Source: a virus. Taken from it: 26,678 nt of DNA. Under the pieces are notes generated by a model. That model did not search any database. It was not told the DNA's origin and saw nothing but the letters and a program-made list of their open reading frames with translations. The stretch spans positions 1 to 26,678 of the IMG/VR virus record IMGVR_UViG_3300049491_000538; one strand, given 5' to 3'. Below are positions 15,754 through 22,787 of this stretch, one piece after another. The translations under genes and the position numbers were made by a program. Position 1 is the stretch's first letter. Every line of letters begins with the position of its first letter.

Positions 15754-17675
15754 GCGGCAAAGTTCCAAGCATGGCCGAGATTGCCGCGTTTGACGCCGGT
15801 CGGATGTCACCTGAGGAGGAGGCGGCGTTTACCGCTCGCGTTCAAGATGCGGGGAACCTCTTCATTCCCAAACGTTTCGCACGTGCTCGATCGCTGACGA
15901 CGAAAGGACAGCAGGATCAGGCCGTCGCACAAGCTCAACAACGAAGCACGGAAGAGCCCCTCCTCGCCAACTTCCCCGCCGACATGGTGGCGAAGATGTC
16001 GCCCGCACAGCGTGCACGATTCGCTCGTGGCCAGCAGCTTGCCGACGAGGCGCGGCAGGGCGAAAACGAAGCAGACATTGCCGTTCAGCGCGACTCCATG
16101 ACGGCGGTGGATAAGGCCGGTGCGTTCGCTCTTGGAGCGGCTGACACCATGTCGATGGGCTTCGCCGACGAGGCGCGCGGCGCGTTGGCGCTGGCTGACC
16201 CCCGACTGCACCTCGGCAACATTGTGCGCAGCATCAAGGGCCAAGAGGCAATCAATCCGCTGGACTACGCCCGAGACGCGCGCGACGAGCAAGCCGAGGT
16301 CTCACGCATTGCGCGCGAGGACGTTGCTCCGATGGAGTACGGCATCGGATCCCTCGTCGGCATCGTTCCAGGCGCGCTGGGCGGCGCAGGTTCAACTGTG
16401 GCGCGCGCAGGCATCGCGGCCAAGGTTGCGCAGGGTGCGAAGGCTGGCGCAGCTCAGGCGGGCGCTCAGGGCTTCGGCGAAGGCCGAGGGCTTGAGGACT
16501 CAGCCAAGCGTGCGGCGCTGAACTCAGTGATTGGCGCCGTCATGGGTGGCGGGCTAACTGGCGCGGGTGCGCTGGCCACCAAGGCAGGCCGTGCCGAGAT
16601 TGCCGCCGGCGCGAACGCGGCGGGAAACGCAGGCAAGGCGGCAGTCAGCAAGGTCATGCCGACCGTGAGGGCATTCGCGGACAAGACCGACAACATCGAT
16701 CCCATTGTCTTAGTCGGCCTCACTCAGCTTCCCGGCGTTGGCAAGCCGTTGGCGGCGAGCATTGCCGCCGCTCGATGGTTGCGGAAGATGGCCCCAGAAA
16801 TCGCAGACGCCACACCGTTGATCATTGAAGAGTCAACGCCTGACGCGGCAGCCGGCGTGACTCGCGCGATGGCCGACGACATCGGGGCAGTGGTCCCTCA
16901 AGCCAGCGGACTCGGCCTTGCCCGTCCACCAAGACCGCCCGTCGACGCTCCACCCCCAGCCGCCGATGACCTCGGTAACATGTCGACGCAAGAGATCGAC
17001 GCCATGGCTCGGAGCTTCGAGGGTGGCACTGGACCACAGACCAGCGCATCCCCTGCGGCAACGGGGGGCGACGTTGACGTTGCTCGTGCTCGCGCAGCGT
17101 TTCAGGCTGTGCGTGCAGGCCAACCCATCCCCGAGGGCGGTATCCAGGCAGGCACCAGAACGATGCGCGCCGTCACGCCAACTCCACCGCCGCCGGCGAG
17201 ATTGAGTCGCATGACCCCCGACGAGCAGACCGCACTCGTCAGGTCAAAAGCGATCGAGATGGGTACGCGGGACGTGGCTGCGCTGAGCAGCGCAACAGGG
17301 CTTTCGTCGTCGGCGACGGCAGACGCTGTCCGTCGGCTTGTCAAAACGTTCAGCTTCCGTGACGCCGTCGAAAAAGCCAAGATGGCGAAGGGAGGCGCGC
17401 CCTCGCCGCCAGCTGCATCAGCGCCGCCTCTGCCCCCGCCTGAACTTGTCGAACACTTTTTGAAGCAGGGGGCTACGCGCGAGCAGGCGCTTGCTCAAGC
17501 GTACGCCGTCATGGCAAAACGTTTTGCCAGCAAGGGGCCAGAGCTTGCGCGTGGGCGCCAGCGGTCTGCGGTGAAGTTTGACGACGCATCACCGGGCCCG
17601 GCACCCATCGCCACGCCCAAGGGCCGCAACCGTTCGTCTGCCCCGTTCCAGAAGAAGAATAAGGATCGCAGATGA
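15750..17675 (+). CDS. Ejection (DNA transfer) protein, P22 gp16-like
   Basis: A 641-residue protein in the third ejection position (P22 gp16 is 609). After a charged N-terminus there is a motif GALALADPRLHLGNIV region, then Gly/Ala-rich hydrophobic helices at about 197-215 (GIGSLVGIVPGALGGAG) and 256-276 (ALNSVIGAVMGGGLTGAGAL) that could insert into the cytoplasmic membrane. The C-terminal third contains Pro-rich linkers (RPPRPPVDAPPPA-like and SPPAASAPPLPPPEL) and a highly basic tail that may touch DNA. No lytic transglycosylase or peptidase motif is visible. The call is from position, length and the membrane-active composition. Confidence 0.75.
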   Translation: MSGKVPSMAEIAAFDAGRMSPEEEAAFTARVQDAGNLFIPKRFARARSLTTKGQQDQAVAQAQQRSTEEPLLANFPADMVAKMSPAQRARFARGQQLADEARQGENEADIAVQRDSMTAVDKAGAFALGAADTMSMGFADEARGALALADPRLHLGNIVRSIKGQEAINPLDYARDARDEQAEVSRIAREDVAPMEYGIGSLVGIVPGALGGAGSTVARAGIAAKVAQGAKAGAAQAGAQGFGEGRGLEDSAKRAALNSVIGAVMGGGLTGAGALATKAGRAEIAAGANAAGNAGKAAVSKVMPTVRAFADKTDNIDPIVLVGLTQLPGVGKPLAASIAAARWLRKMAPEIADATPLIIEESTPDAAAGVTRAMADDIGAVVPQASGLGLARPPRPPVDAPPPAADDLGNMSTQEIDAMARSFEGGTGPQTSASPAATGGDVDVARARAAFQAVRAGQPIPEGGIQAGTRTMRAVTPTPPPPARLSRMTPDEQTALVRSKAIEMGTRDVAALSSATGLSSSATADAVRRLVKTFSFRDAVEKAKMAKGGAPSPPAASAPPLPPPELVEHFLKQGATREQALAQAYAVMAKRFASKGPELARGRQRSAVKFDDASPGPAPIATPKGRNRSSAPFQKKNKDRR

Positions 17676-18487
17676 CCGTTTCCATCTTCTCGCCATTTCC
17701 GCGCTTTGACGACGTCGATGGCCAGCCCCTTGACGGCGGGTTCATCTACGTCGGCACGGCGAACATGGACCCGGTGAGCAATCCCGTCGCGGTGTTCTTC
17801 GACGCGGCCATGACGGTGTCGGCGTCGCAACCGCTGCGAACGTCGGGCGGCTTCATCGTCGACGGCAGCGGGACCCCGCAGAACATCTACACGGCGGCGG
17901 ACTTCTCAATCGTCGTGTGCAATCGGCTGAACGTGCCACGGTACTCGCTAGCGTCGTACGGGTTCCGCATCTTCTCCGACGCCATCACGTTCAATAGCCT
18001 CATCGTCGGCACGTCCATTGTGCCCGACGCGGCGGGTGGCGCCTTCGACGGCACCATTGCGCTGCCTTGGTCGAATCAGGTGACACGCAACCTGCAAGCG
18101 AAGACGGCCACGGTCTACGACACGGCGCAGCCTGTGGTCGCGGCGGACTTGGCGAAGTTGAACCAGCGCCGTCTGCCTGTGATGATTGGGGGCCAGTCTT
18201 CAATCGGCGCACCCTCGTCGGTGAACATCTACAACGTGGCCAGCATCGTACGCACGGCGGCTGTGCCTGCTGGCTCGTACGACATCGTCCCGACCGTTGC
18301 GCTGCCTGCGTCGGTGTGCGTGCAGGTCACGGGCATCCTGTCGTCCGGCACCGCGCAGCTTTATCAGGTCGTCGCACGTTCGACGACGTTGATTCGCGTC
18401 GAGACCTACCTTGCAGGCGTGCTGACGGATCTTGCATTCGATTTCGTTGTCTTCGGCAATCCCGCCGTCACAGACCCCATTCTCTGA
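17672..18487 (+). CDS. Adhesin with P22 tailspike-type head-binding domain
   Basis: A 271-residue protein overlapping the gp16-like gene by ATGA. Residues about 5-100 match the head-binding fold of the P22 tailspike: PFPRFDDVDGQPLDGGFIYV, GTANMDPVSNPVAVFFD, then LRTSGGFIVDGSGTPQNIYT, as in other phages where this domain docks fibres to the tail hub. What follows is only about 160 residues, beta-rich, with no parallel beta-helix length and no visible endorhamnosidase or depolymerase residues. It may be a short adaptor that carries separate receptor-binding proteins, or a lectin-like spike. The next two genes may supply those partners. Confidence 0.8.
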   Translation: MTVSIFSPFPRFDDVDGQPLDGGFIYVGTANMDPVSNPVAVFFDAAMTVSASQPLRTSGGFIVDGSGTPQNIYTAADFSIVVCNRLNVPRYSLASYGFRIFSDAITFNSLIVGTSIVPDAAGGAFDGTIALPWSNQVTRNLQAKTATVYDTAQPVVAADLAKLNQRRLPVMIGGQSSIGAPSSVNIYNVASIVRTAAVPAGSYDIVPTVALPASVCVQVTGILSSGTAQLYQVVARSTTLIRVETYLAGVLTDLAFDFVVFGNPAVTDPIL

Positions 18488-18499
18488 GGACCCAACACC

Positions 18500-18892
18500 A
18501 TGAGCAACACCGCCATCGACAGAGCAGGATTTGGCCCCATCGAGGGGCAAGAGTCCGTCGTCCCGTTCAACGCCAACCTAGGAACGTCGGCTGTCGAGGT
18601 CACGGCACAACCTGCGTTCCTCGCCGCGCAGACCGCCTACCCAGGCGCCCAGTTTTGGCGCGTGAAGATCTTCAACAGCTCAGCGTCCGCCACGATCGCG
18701 TGGGGCACCGGCAACGACCGGTCCACCATGACCGCCGACTTCGCGGTAACGTGCGGGTCCCACATTGCGCCGGGGCAGGCCGAGTACTTCGCCATCCAAG
18801 GCAGCCGCTCCGGTGTGCCCCTCCGCAAGCTGTGGCTTGTTGCCAGCGCCATTGGTACCTCGGCCAGTGTCACATTCACACCGGTGGGATGA
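18500..18892 (+). CDS. Small beta-rich virion protein, unknown
   Basis: A 130-residue protein with GAGGA (18486-18490) nine bases upstream of its ATG. The sequence reads as a small beta-sandwich (WRVKIFNSSASATIAWGTGN, SHIAPGQAEYFAIQG, KLWLVASAIGTSASVTFTP). Such small proteins often cap or associate with phage fibres. I do not recognise the family. Its stop overlaps the ATGATG start of the next gene. Confidence 0.6.
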   Translation: MSNTAIDRAGFGPIEGQESVVPFNANLGTSAVEVTAQPAFLAAQTAYPGAQFWRVKIFNSSASATIAWGTGNDRSTMTADFAVTCGSHIAPGQAEYFAIQGSRSGVPLRKLWLVASAIGTSASVTFTPVG

Positions 18893-19596
18893 TGCAACGC
18901 TCTTGGTCTCCCCTTGGTTGGCAAATGTCGCCCCGTAGGGGCGCGGCCTTCTCACCCCTTGCTCTCACTTCTCTTTTGGGGTGGTGGAAGAGCGACGTCG
19001 GCGTCACCGTCTCTGCCGGCGTTAGCCAGTGGAACGACCAGAGCGGCAACGGCAACCATCTCGTGCAAGCGACTGGTGCAGCGCAACCAACCAGGACACT
19101 CGGCGCCGTCAATGGCCTGCCGTCCATCGACTTCGACGGCTCCGACGACAGCATGGGCGTCACGTTCGCGATGGCTCAACCGACAACGGTGTTCCTGTTC
19201 GCTTCTCAGACGACGTGGACAATCTTCGATGTGCTGCTTGATGGCAATCCGACGAACGGCACCATGCAAATTTTGCAAAACGCTGTCTCGCCAAACCTTG
19301 AAATGCGCGCAGGCGCCGCGCTTGGTCCAAACACCAACCTGCCGTTGACAACGTTTGGACTCATCACGGCGATTTTCAACGGCGCTTCGTCGACACTGCA
19401 AGTCAACAACACTGCCGAGGTGAACGGCAACGCAGGAGCCAGCGGCGGCGGCGGCATCCGTCTTGGGTGCCGTGGCGACGGCGGCGGTAACTTTGCCAAC
19501 ATGCGAGTGCTTGAGGCGATCGTAACGGGCGCCGTCGCCACATCGACAGAGCGAACCAATGTCCGCGCTTACGGCAGTGCGCGGTATGGTATCTGA
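18889..19596 (+). CDS. LamG/concanavalin-like lectin-domain protein
   Basis: A 235-residue protein starting at the double ATG 18889/18892. The same frame is open far upstream, but that part is out-of-frame translation of the adhesin genes. The core (about residues 25-230) carries the hallmark pattern LLGWWKSDVGVTVSAGVSQW, NDQSGNGNHL, then LPSIDFDGSDD of LamG/jelly-roll lectin domains found in phage and bacterial surface proteins. It probably binds glycans on the host or assists adsorption. The N-terminal 25 residues include a short hydrophobic stretch but no convincing signal peptide. It overlaps the lipoprotein gene by TGATG. Confidence 0.72.
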   Translation: MMQRSWSPLGWQMSPRRGAAFSPLALTSLLGWWKSDVGVTVSAGVSQWNDQSGNGNHLVQATGAAQPTRTLGAVNGLPSIDFDGSDDSMGVTFAMAQPTTVFLFASQTTWTIFDVLLDGNPTNGTMQILQNAVSPNLEMRAGAALGPNTNLPLTTFGLITAIFNGASSTLQVNNTAEVNGNAGASGGGGIRLGCRGDGGGNFANMRVLEAIVTGAVATSTERTNVRAYGSARYGI

Positions 19597-19964
19597 TGCG
19601 TGTTGCCGTCGCCCTCTTGCTTTGCGCATCCTGCGGATGGGGACCGGAGTTCTTCGACTGTGGCGACGTCGACGAAAACACAGCGCGCGCACTGGCCACC
19701 GACCGCGAAGTTCTCGCCGTGTTCAACCGCATGGATTTCTTTTGCGAGTCGCGTGATGAGGTCGTTCGTGATTGTCGGAACGAAACAGCAGAGGCCTGTA
19801 CACTCTGGCTCGGGTCATCCCTTGCTCGTGGCCGTTCCTTTTATTCGAACGAGGCAACCGAGGGGCTGTTGCCCTTACTCGAACACGAGATGACGCACTG
19901 GGATGGTCCTCGTCGTGGCGATACCTGCGAGCAACACCCCCCACAGTGTGATGGCGAACCATGA
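19596..19964 (+). CDS. Secreted lipoprotein with HExxH zincin-like motif
   Basis: A 122-residue protein. The first 13 residues (MRVAVALLLCASC) make a very short lipoprotein-type signal ending at Cys13, or possibly Cys10. The mature part has six further cysteines (22, 50, 60, 68, 111, 118), suggesting disulfides outside the cytoplasm. Near the C-terminus LLEHEMTHWDG holds HEMTH (97-101), the zinc-binding/catalytic pattern of HExxH metallopeptidases. D109 or H114 could be a third ligand. It begins the lysis-like cassette and overlaps the coiled-coil gene by ATGA. Outer-spanin position and topology suggest a role in envelope disruption, but exclusion or receptor masking are alternatives. Function is inferred only. 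The signal is short and lacks a strongly charged n-region. Confidence 0.65.
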   Translation: MRVAVALLLCASCGWGPEFFDCGDVDENTARALATDREVLAVFNRMDFFCESRDEVVRDCRNETAEACTLWLGSSLARGRSFYSNEATEGLLPLLEHEMTHWDGPRRGDTCEQHPPQCDGEP

Positions 19965-20338
19965 CAATCGAAATAGGCCTTGCATTGTTGGCGCTGCTTA
20001 CCGCCGTCGGCAGCGTCGCCCGAGTCATGTTTTCCACCGAGGTCAAGGCCGAGCACCTCGCCGCGGCGAACACCTCGACCGAGAAGAAGATTGAAACCTT
20101 GACCGGAAAGTCTCAGGCGCAGGACATGCTCATTAGCGACGCTGCGGCGAGCCACGCAGGGTTAAGCGCTCGCGTCGACGCCATCGCTGCCACGCTTGCA
20201 ATGAAGGCATCGGCTGAATCCGTTGTCGCCCTGAAAGAGTCTGTCGAGAGTCTTCGCCGCGACATCCACGACGGATTCGCCCGCACCGAGAAGTTGATCC
20301 AGCACGCAACACCACGACGCAACGACAACCGCGAATGA
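19961..20338 (+). CDS. N-terminally anchored coiled-coil protein, inner-spanin-like
   Basis: A 125-residue protein with one membrane helix at residues 2-24 (TIEIGLALLALLTAVGSVA) followed by about 95 residues of charged heptad-like helix (AEHLAAANTSTEKKIETLTG, VVALKESVESLRRDIHDGFA). This matches the topology of inner spanins (Rz-like) and of DUF2730-type lysis-region proteins. It lies between the lipoprotein and the holin-like gene, overlapping the former by ATGA. Together the two could span the periplasm. No sequence family is certain. Confidence 0.6.
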   Translation: MTIEIGLALLALLTAVGSVARVMFSTEVKAEHLAAANTSTEKKIETLTGKSQAQDMLISDAAASHAGLSARVDAIAATLAMKASAESVVALKESVESLRRDIHDGFARTEKLIQHATPRRNDNRE

Positions 20339-20348
20339 GAGGTAATCT

Positions 20349-20588
20349 ATGAGCAACGCACCCGACCCCGCCCACGACGGCGCCCTTGACCGATTCATGA
20401 CCAAGATCTTCGGCCGCAGCTGGCGCACCACCTGCGGCGGGCTCACGTCGCTGCTGCTGGGCGTTCTCGCCTTTGCTCCCGGTGTCCCCCCGGCCGTGAA
20501 AGATTTCGCTCGCGAAATCGCCCCCATCGTCGCCGGTGGCGGCTTGCTCTTGGCGAAAGATGCCAAGGTCAGCGGTCCGCCCAAGTGA
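20349..20588 (+). CDS. Holin-like small membrane protein
   Basis: A 79-residue protein with AGAGG six bases before the ATG. Two short hydrophobic segments are visible: GGLTSLLLGVLAFAPGVPPA (about 30-49) and IAPIVAGGGLLLAKDA (about 57-72), with RSWRTT before the first and LLLAKDAKVSG at the end. This arrangement is shared by a widespread small phage protein family found next to endolysins and usually labelled holin-like. A holin would permeabilise the inner membrane and time lysis. The gene overlaps the peptidase gene by GTGA, which supports a lysis cassette. Activity itself cannot be read from sequence. Confidence 0.6.
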   Translation: MSNAPDPAHDGALDRFMTKIFGRSWRTTCGGLTSLLLGVLAFAPGVPPAVKDFAREIAPIVAGGGLLLAKDAKVSGPPK

Positions 20589-21133
20589 CCATCCGTCAAG
20601 GCTTCACGGAGTGGGCAGACGAACCCGTCGGCGATGGAACGTCGTCGTTTCGGAATTCCGGATGCCTCGTCTGCTGCATTCGCGAGGCTGCTTTGCTCTT
20701 GGTGCCCGGCGAGACAGATGCCGACCCACGCATCACCAACGAGCGCGGGCGCAAGGCTGGCGCGTTCGTGAAATCGATGGCCATCATCGACAAGTTGGCG
20801 GCGGCAGAAGGCATCGAGGCAGGACCACGCATTGAGGGCTTTTCGGTAATGCGTGCCGTCATCATGCGCGCCATCTTGAGCAAAGAACTCGTGCTCCTGC
20901 ACGTCGACCACAACGCCGCTCGCCCTCACGGCGACGAAGCGCCCGACCACTTTGTTCTAGCGATCATGGTGTCGGAGAACGGCATCACGTTTACGGATCC
21001 CGCAACGGGAAAGACTGGCGTGCTGTCGGTGGCGACGCTCGAAGGTCCGTCAGGGTGGAAAGACGGCAGACACTACAAGGTCAAAGCCGTCCGGGTGCTG
21101 AAGCGAATGAAGCCGCCCGTGGCGCCGACGTAG
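20585..21133 (+). CDS. C39-like papain-fold cysteine peptidase; candidate endolysin
   Basis: A 182-residue protein starting with GTG inside the preceding stop codon. The pattern fits the C39-like papain fold: SGCLVCC (C27 as nucleophile after Ser-Gly, with C30/C31 nearby), then DHFVLAIMVSENGITFTDPATGK with H121 and D137 at the usual positions of catalytic His and Asp. Downstream of a holin-like gene and with no other muramidase, amidase or transglycosylase in the window, it is the best endolysin candidate. It would presumably cleave peptide bonds in peptidoglycan. There is no signal peptide, so a holin would be needed for export. A non-lytic virion or maturation peptidase is the alternative. 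Confidence 0.65.
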   Translation: MTIRQGFTEWADEPVGDGTSSFRNSGCLVCCIREAALLLVPGETDADPRITNERGRKAGAFVKSMAIIDKLAAAEGIEAGPRIEGFSVMRAVIMRAILSKELVLLHVDHNAARPHGDEAPDHFVLAIMVSENGITFTDPATGKTGVLSVATLEGPSGWKDGRHYKVKAVRVLKRMKPPVAPT

Positions 21134-21199
21134 TCAGGGCATGCCCTCGGTGTCGATCGGCATGTTTGCCATCACGCTGCGCGAGAGTTGATCGATCAT
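21134..21199 (-). CDS. Micro-ORF closing the minus-strand operon
   Basis: A 21-codon frame whose ATG (21197-21199) overlaps the TGA of the preceding minus-strand gene (ATGA), in the same manner as most other genes of this operon. The peptide MIDQLSRSVMANMPIDTEGM-P looks protein-like. It ends immediately next to the stop of the plus-strand peptidase gene (21131-21133), so the two operons meet without a gap. The perfect palindrome AGGGCATGCCCT (21136-21147) falls in its end. Function unknown. Confidence 0.4.
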   Translation of the reverse strand: MIDQLSRSVMANMPIDTEGMP

Positions 21200-21453
21200 G
21201 CCACGGGCTTTGCCAGCTCATTGGCGAGCTCCATATTTTCTTCGCGACACGTTGCGAGCATCTTCTCAGCCTGCTCGTACCTTGTGACAGCGCCCGCATA
21301 AGTTGCGGCGCTGACCACGTGGATTAGGTACCCGTCAAGCGCGTCTTTGATGCGCTGCCTCGCCCATGCAACACGGTTGCTGTCGGCAGTCAAGTCGAAG
21401 ATGGTCGCGAAGGCCTCGGCGATGATCGAAAGTTTCTCGGCGTCAGTGTTCAT
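21196..21453 (-). CDS. Small hypothetical helical protein
   Basis: An 85-residue protein. GGAG lies six bases upstream of its ATG, and the start overlaps the previous gene's stop (ATGA). The sequence is mostly helical and hydrophilic (EKLSIIAEAFATIFDLT, RYEQAEKMLATCREENMELA), possibly a coiled coil at the C-terminal half. No domain recognised. Its place suggests an early, host-takeover or replication accessory gene. Confidence 0.6.
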   Translation of the reverse strand: MNTDAEKLSIIAEAFATIFDLTADSNRVAWARQRIKDALDGYLIHVVSAATYAGAVTRYEQAEKMLATCREENMELANELAKPVA

Positions 21454-21722
21454 TCTCTGCTCCGTGCTCTAGTTTCGGTCATGTGCATTCGCTTGCGGAC
21501 ACGTTGGCAGATTTCGTTGTCGCAACATGGACGCTCAGCGCTCATGCCTCGACCGTTCAACTTGAGTTTGTCGCCGCACCAGAAACACGAGGGCTTGGCC
21601 TGCGTGTTTCTTGCGCGGCCTCGGCACGGCTTCACCTTGGCGATGTCGTCGTCGTCGCGGCACGCAAGGCCCGCGTCAACGCCGCATTCATCGCACCGCT
21701 GGAATCTGGCCCACGCGCTCAT
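21450..21722 (-). CDS. Small cysteine-rich, zinc-ribbon-like protein
   Basis: A 90-residue protein with two cysteine clusters. The first is CDECGVDAGLACRDDDD (residues about 10-26), a pattern common in phage zinc-ribbon proteins of the CxxC-x-P/G-x-x-C type. The second is CFWCG followed by CC and EIC (about 46-72). It probably binds zinc and may contact nucleic acid or RNA polymerase. Start and stop both overlap neighbours by ATGA. The C-terminus is Arg-rich. Confidence 0.6.
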   Translation of the reverse strand: MSAWARFQRCDECGVDAGLACRDDDDIAKVKPCRGRARNTQAKPSCFWCGDKLKLNGRGMSAERPCCDNEICQRVRKRMHMTETRARSRE

Positions 21723-21988
21723 TTCTTCACCTTCGCCAGTTTCTTCGCAGCCAGCAACGCCAGTGCACGCACCCCGAGCACGCCGCCGGCGTGGTCTTTG
21801 CCGAGAACGCTGCGGACCTCGTCGTCAATGGCAAGCAGCTCTGTGCGACAAAGCTCCAGCGCAAAGAGGTGTTCGCGCGCTTCATGATAGGCGCCGTCAG
21901 CCAAATTATCGACGGCTTGCTGCGCCGCTTGGAGTCGCTTCAGCTGCTGTTCACTCATGATGGGCTCACTTGTTGTAAAAATCTTCAT
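21719..21988 (-). CDS. Small hypothetical helical protein
   Basis: An 89-residue protein. I chose ATG 21988 because GGAG is six bases upstream and the codon overlaps the previous stop (ATGA). An internal ATG (21958) and a longer upstream start (22045) are alternatives. The product is Ala/Leu/Lys/Glu-rich and helical (EQQLKRLQAAQQAVDNLADG, LGVRALALLAAKKLAKVKK), with a basic C-terminus. No domain is recognised. Confidence 0.55.
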   Translation of the reverse strand: MKIFTTSEPIMSEQQLKRLQAAQQAVDNLADGAYHEAREHLFALELCRTELLAIDDEVRSVLGKDHAGGVLGVRALALLAAKKLAKVKK

Positions 21989-22317
21989 CGGCATCTCCGA
22001 CGACCACACGTTGCGCCGACCTTGGCTGGACGACCGCAGGCACACGGCGGCAAGGTCGCCAAGCGCGCGTTCTTGGCTTTGAGGCGCTGGCTGTTTACGA
22101 TGTTCCCGCGGCGGTTCTTACGAGTCTGCTCCGCTCGCCCGCTCGGCGTCTTCGCGATGCACGGCTTGCACATCGTGCGGCCGTCCACCACTTCCTCGAC
22201 GCCGCACGCGCACATCCGATAGGCGGGCTTGATTCGCGGCTCGTCGACGGGGCGCGCAGCGTCAGGCGCACGGTAGCCGGGCTCTACGATGGCGAGACAA
22301 TCAAGAATCAGGGTCAT
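21985..22317 (-). CDS. Small protein with two CxC/CxxC zinc-binding clusters
   Basis: A 110-residue protein with MCACG and CKPC (about 35-53), then PCACGRPAKVGATCGRRRC at the C-terminus. These pairs look like zinc-knuckle or zinc-ribbon ligands, and the basic region between them (TRKNRRGNIVNSQRLKAK) suggests nucleic-acid binding. The N-terminus is not cysteine-rich. ATGA overlaps occur at both ends. It lies directly downstream of the RusA-like gene. Function unknown. Confidence 0.6.
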   Translation of the reverse strand: MTLILDCLAIVEPGYRAPDAARPVDEPRIKPAYRMCACGVEEVVDGRTMCKPCIAKTPSGRAEQTRKNRRGNIVNSQRLKAKNARLATLPPCACGRPAKVGATCGRRRCR

Positions 22318-22787
22318 CGCTTCACCTCGTTGGTTGTGTCGTCGCCGTCGGTGTCGTCGAGCACGGCGGACTTGGGTTTTTCTTGCCAGACCTTGACGTC
22401 GGTGCGTCCCTCACTGCCCCAAACCTTTGCAGCGGAGACACATGCCACCTGTGCGTCGTCGGTCCACATCAACCCGTTCAGGGCGTCACACGCCAGCTTG
22501 ACTAAGTTGTCGAGGTCTGGGCGCTGCGTGTGCGGCATGCCCGGCATCTGGTGCGGCTTTGGCCTTCTGGGGGCGGGCATGGTGAACACCATATCGGTCC
22601 GCAACGCCCCGGCGAGCGGCAGTAAGTGCCGACACCTGGCCAGGGCCGCAGCGGCGCTCCTGGTGAACCCTGCTTCGCCGCACGCGGTCTTCTCTGGGGT
22701 GTACGTGCGGCCACCGCCAAAGCGAGGCCGGCCCTTCGCCACGGGGTCAAGCGCAACCGAAAAGCTAACGATGGGGTCAGCCACCAA
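22314..22787 (-). CDS. rusA: RusA-like Holliday-junction resolvase
   Basis: A 157-residue endonuclease of the RusA family. The region HTQRPDLDNLVKLACDALNG (86-105) followed by WTDDAQV (108-114) is the family signature. D91 and D93 of the DLDN, K97 and D110/D111 match the acidic residues and lysine needed for catalysis. RusA enzymes cut four-way junctions during recombination or replication of phage DNA and help make packaging substrates. The first codon is TTG 22787 or GTG 22784, just inside the end of the preceding gene, preceded by a G-run. A long acidic tail (DDTDGDD) follows the domain. Confidence 0.88.
   Translation of the reverse strand: MVADPIVSFSVALDPVAKGRPRFGGGRTYTPEKTACGEAGFTRSAAAALARCRHLLPLAGALRTDMVFTMPAPRRPKPHQMPGMPHTQRPDLDNLVKLACDALNGLMWTDDAQVACVSAAKVWGSEGRTDVKVWQEKPKSAVLDDTDGDDTTNEVKR

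Noticed and set aside
18067-18888. N-terminal extension of the LamG protein frame back to 18067
   Set aside because: This part is an out-of-frame reading of the adhesin and 130-residue genes (Arg/His-rich). The double ATG at 18889 overlapping the previous stop is the natural start.
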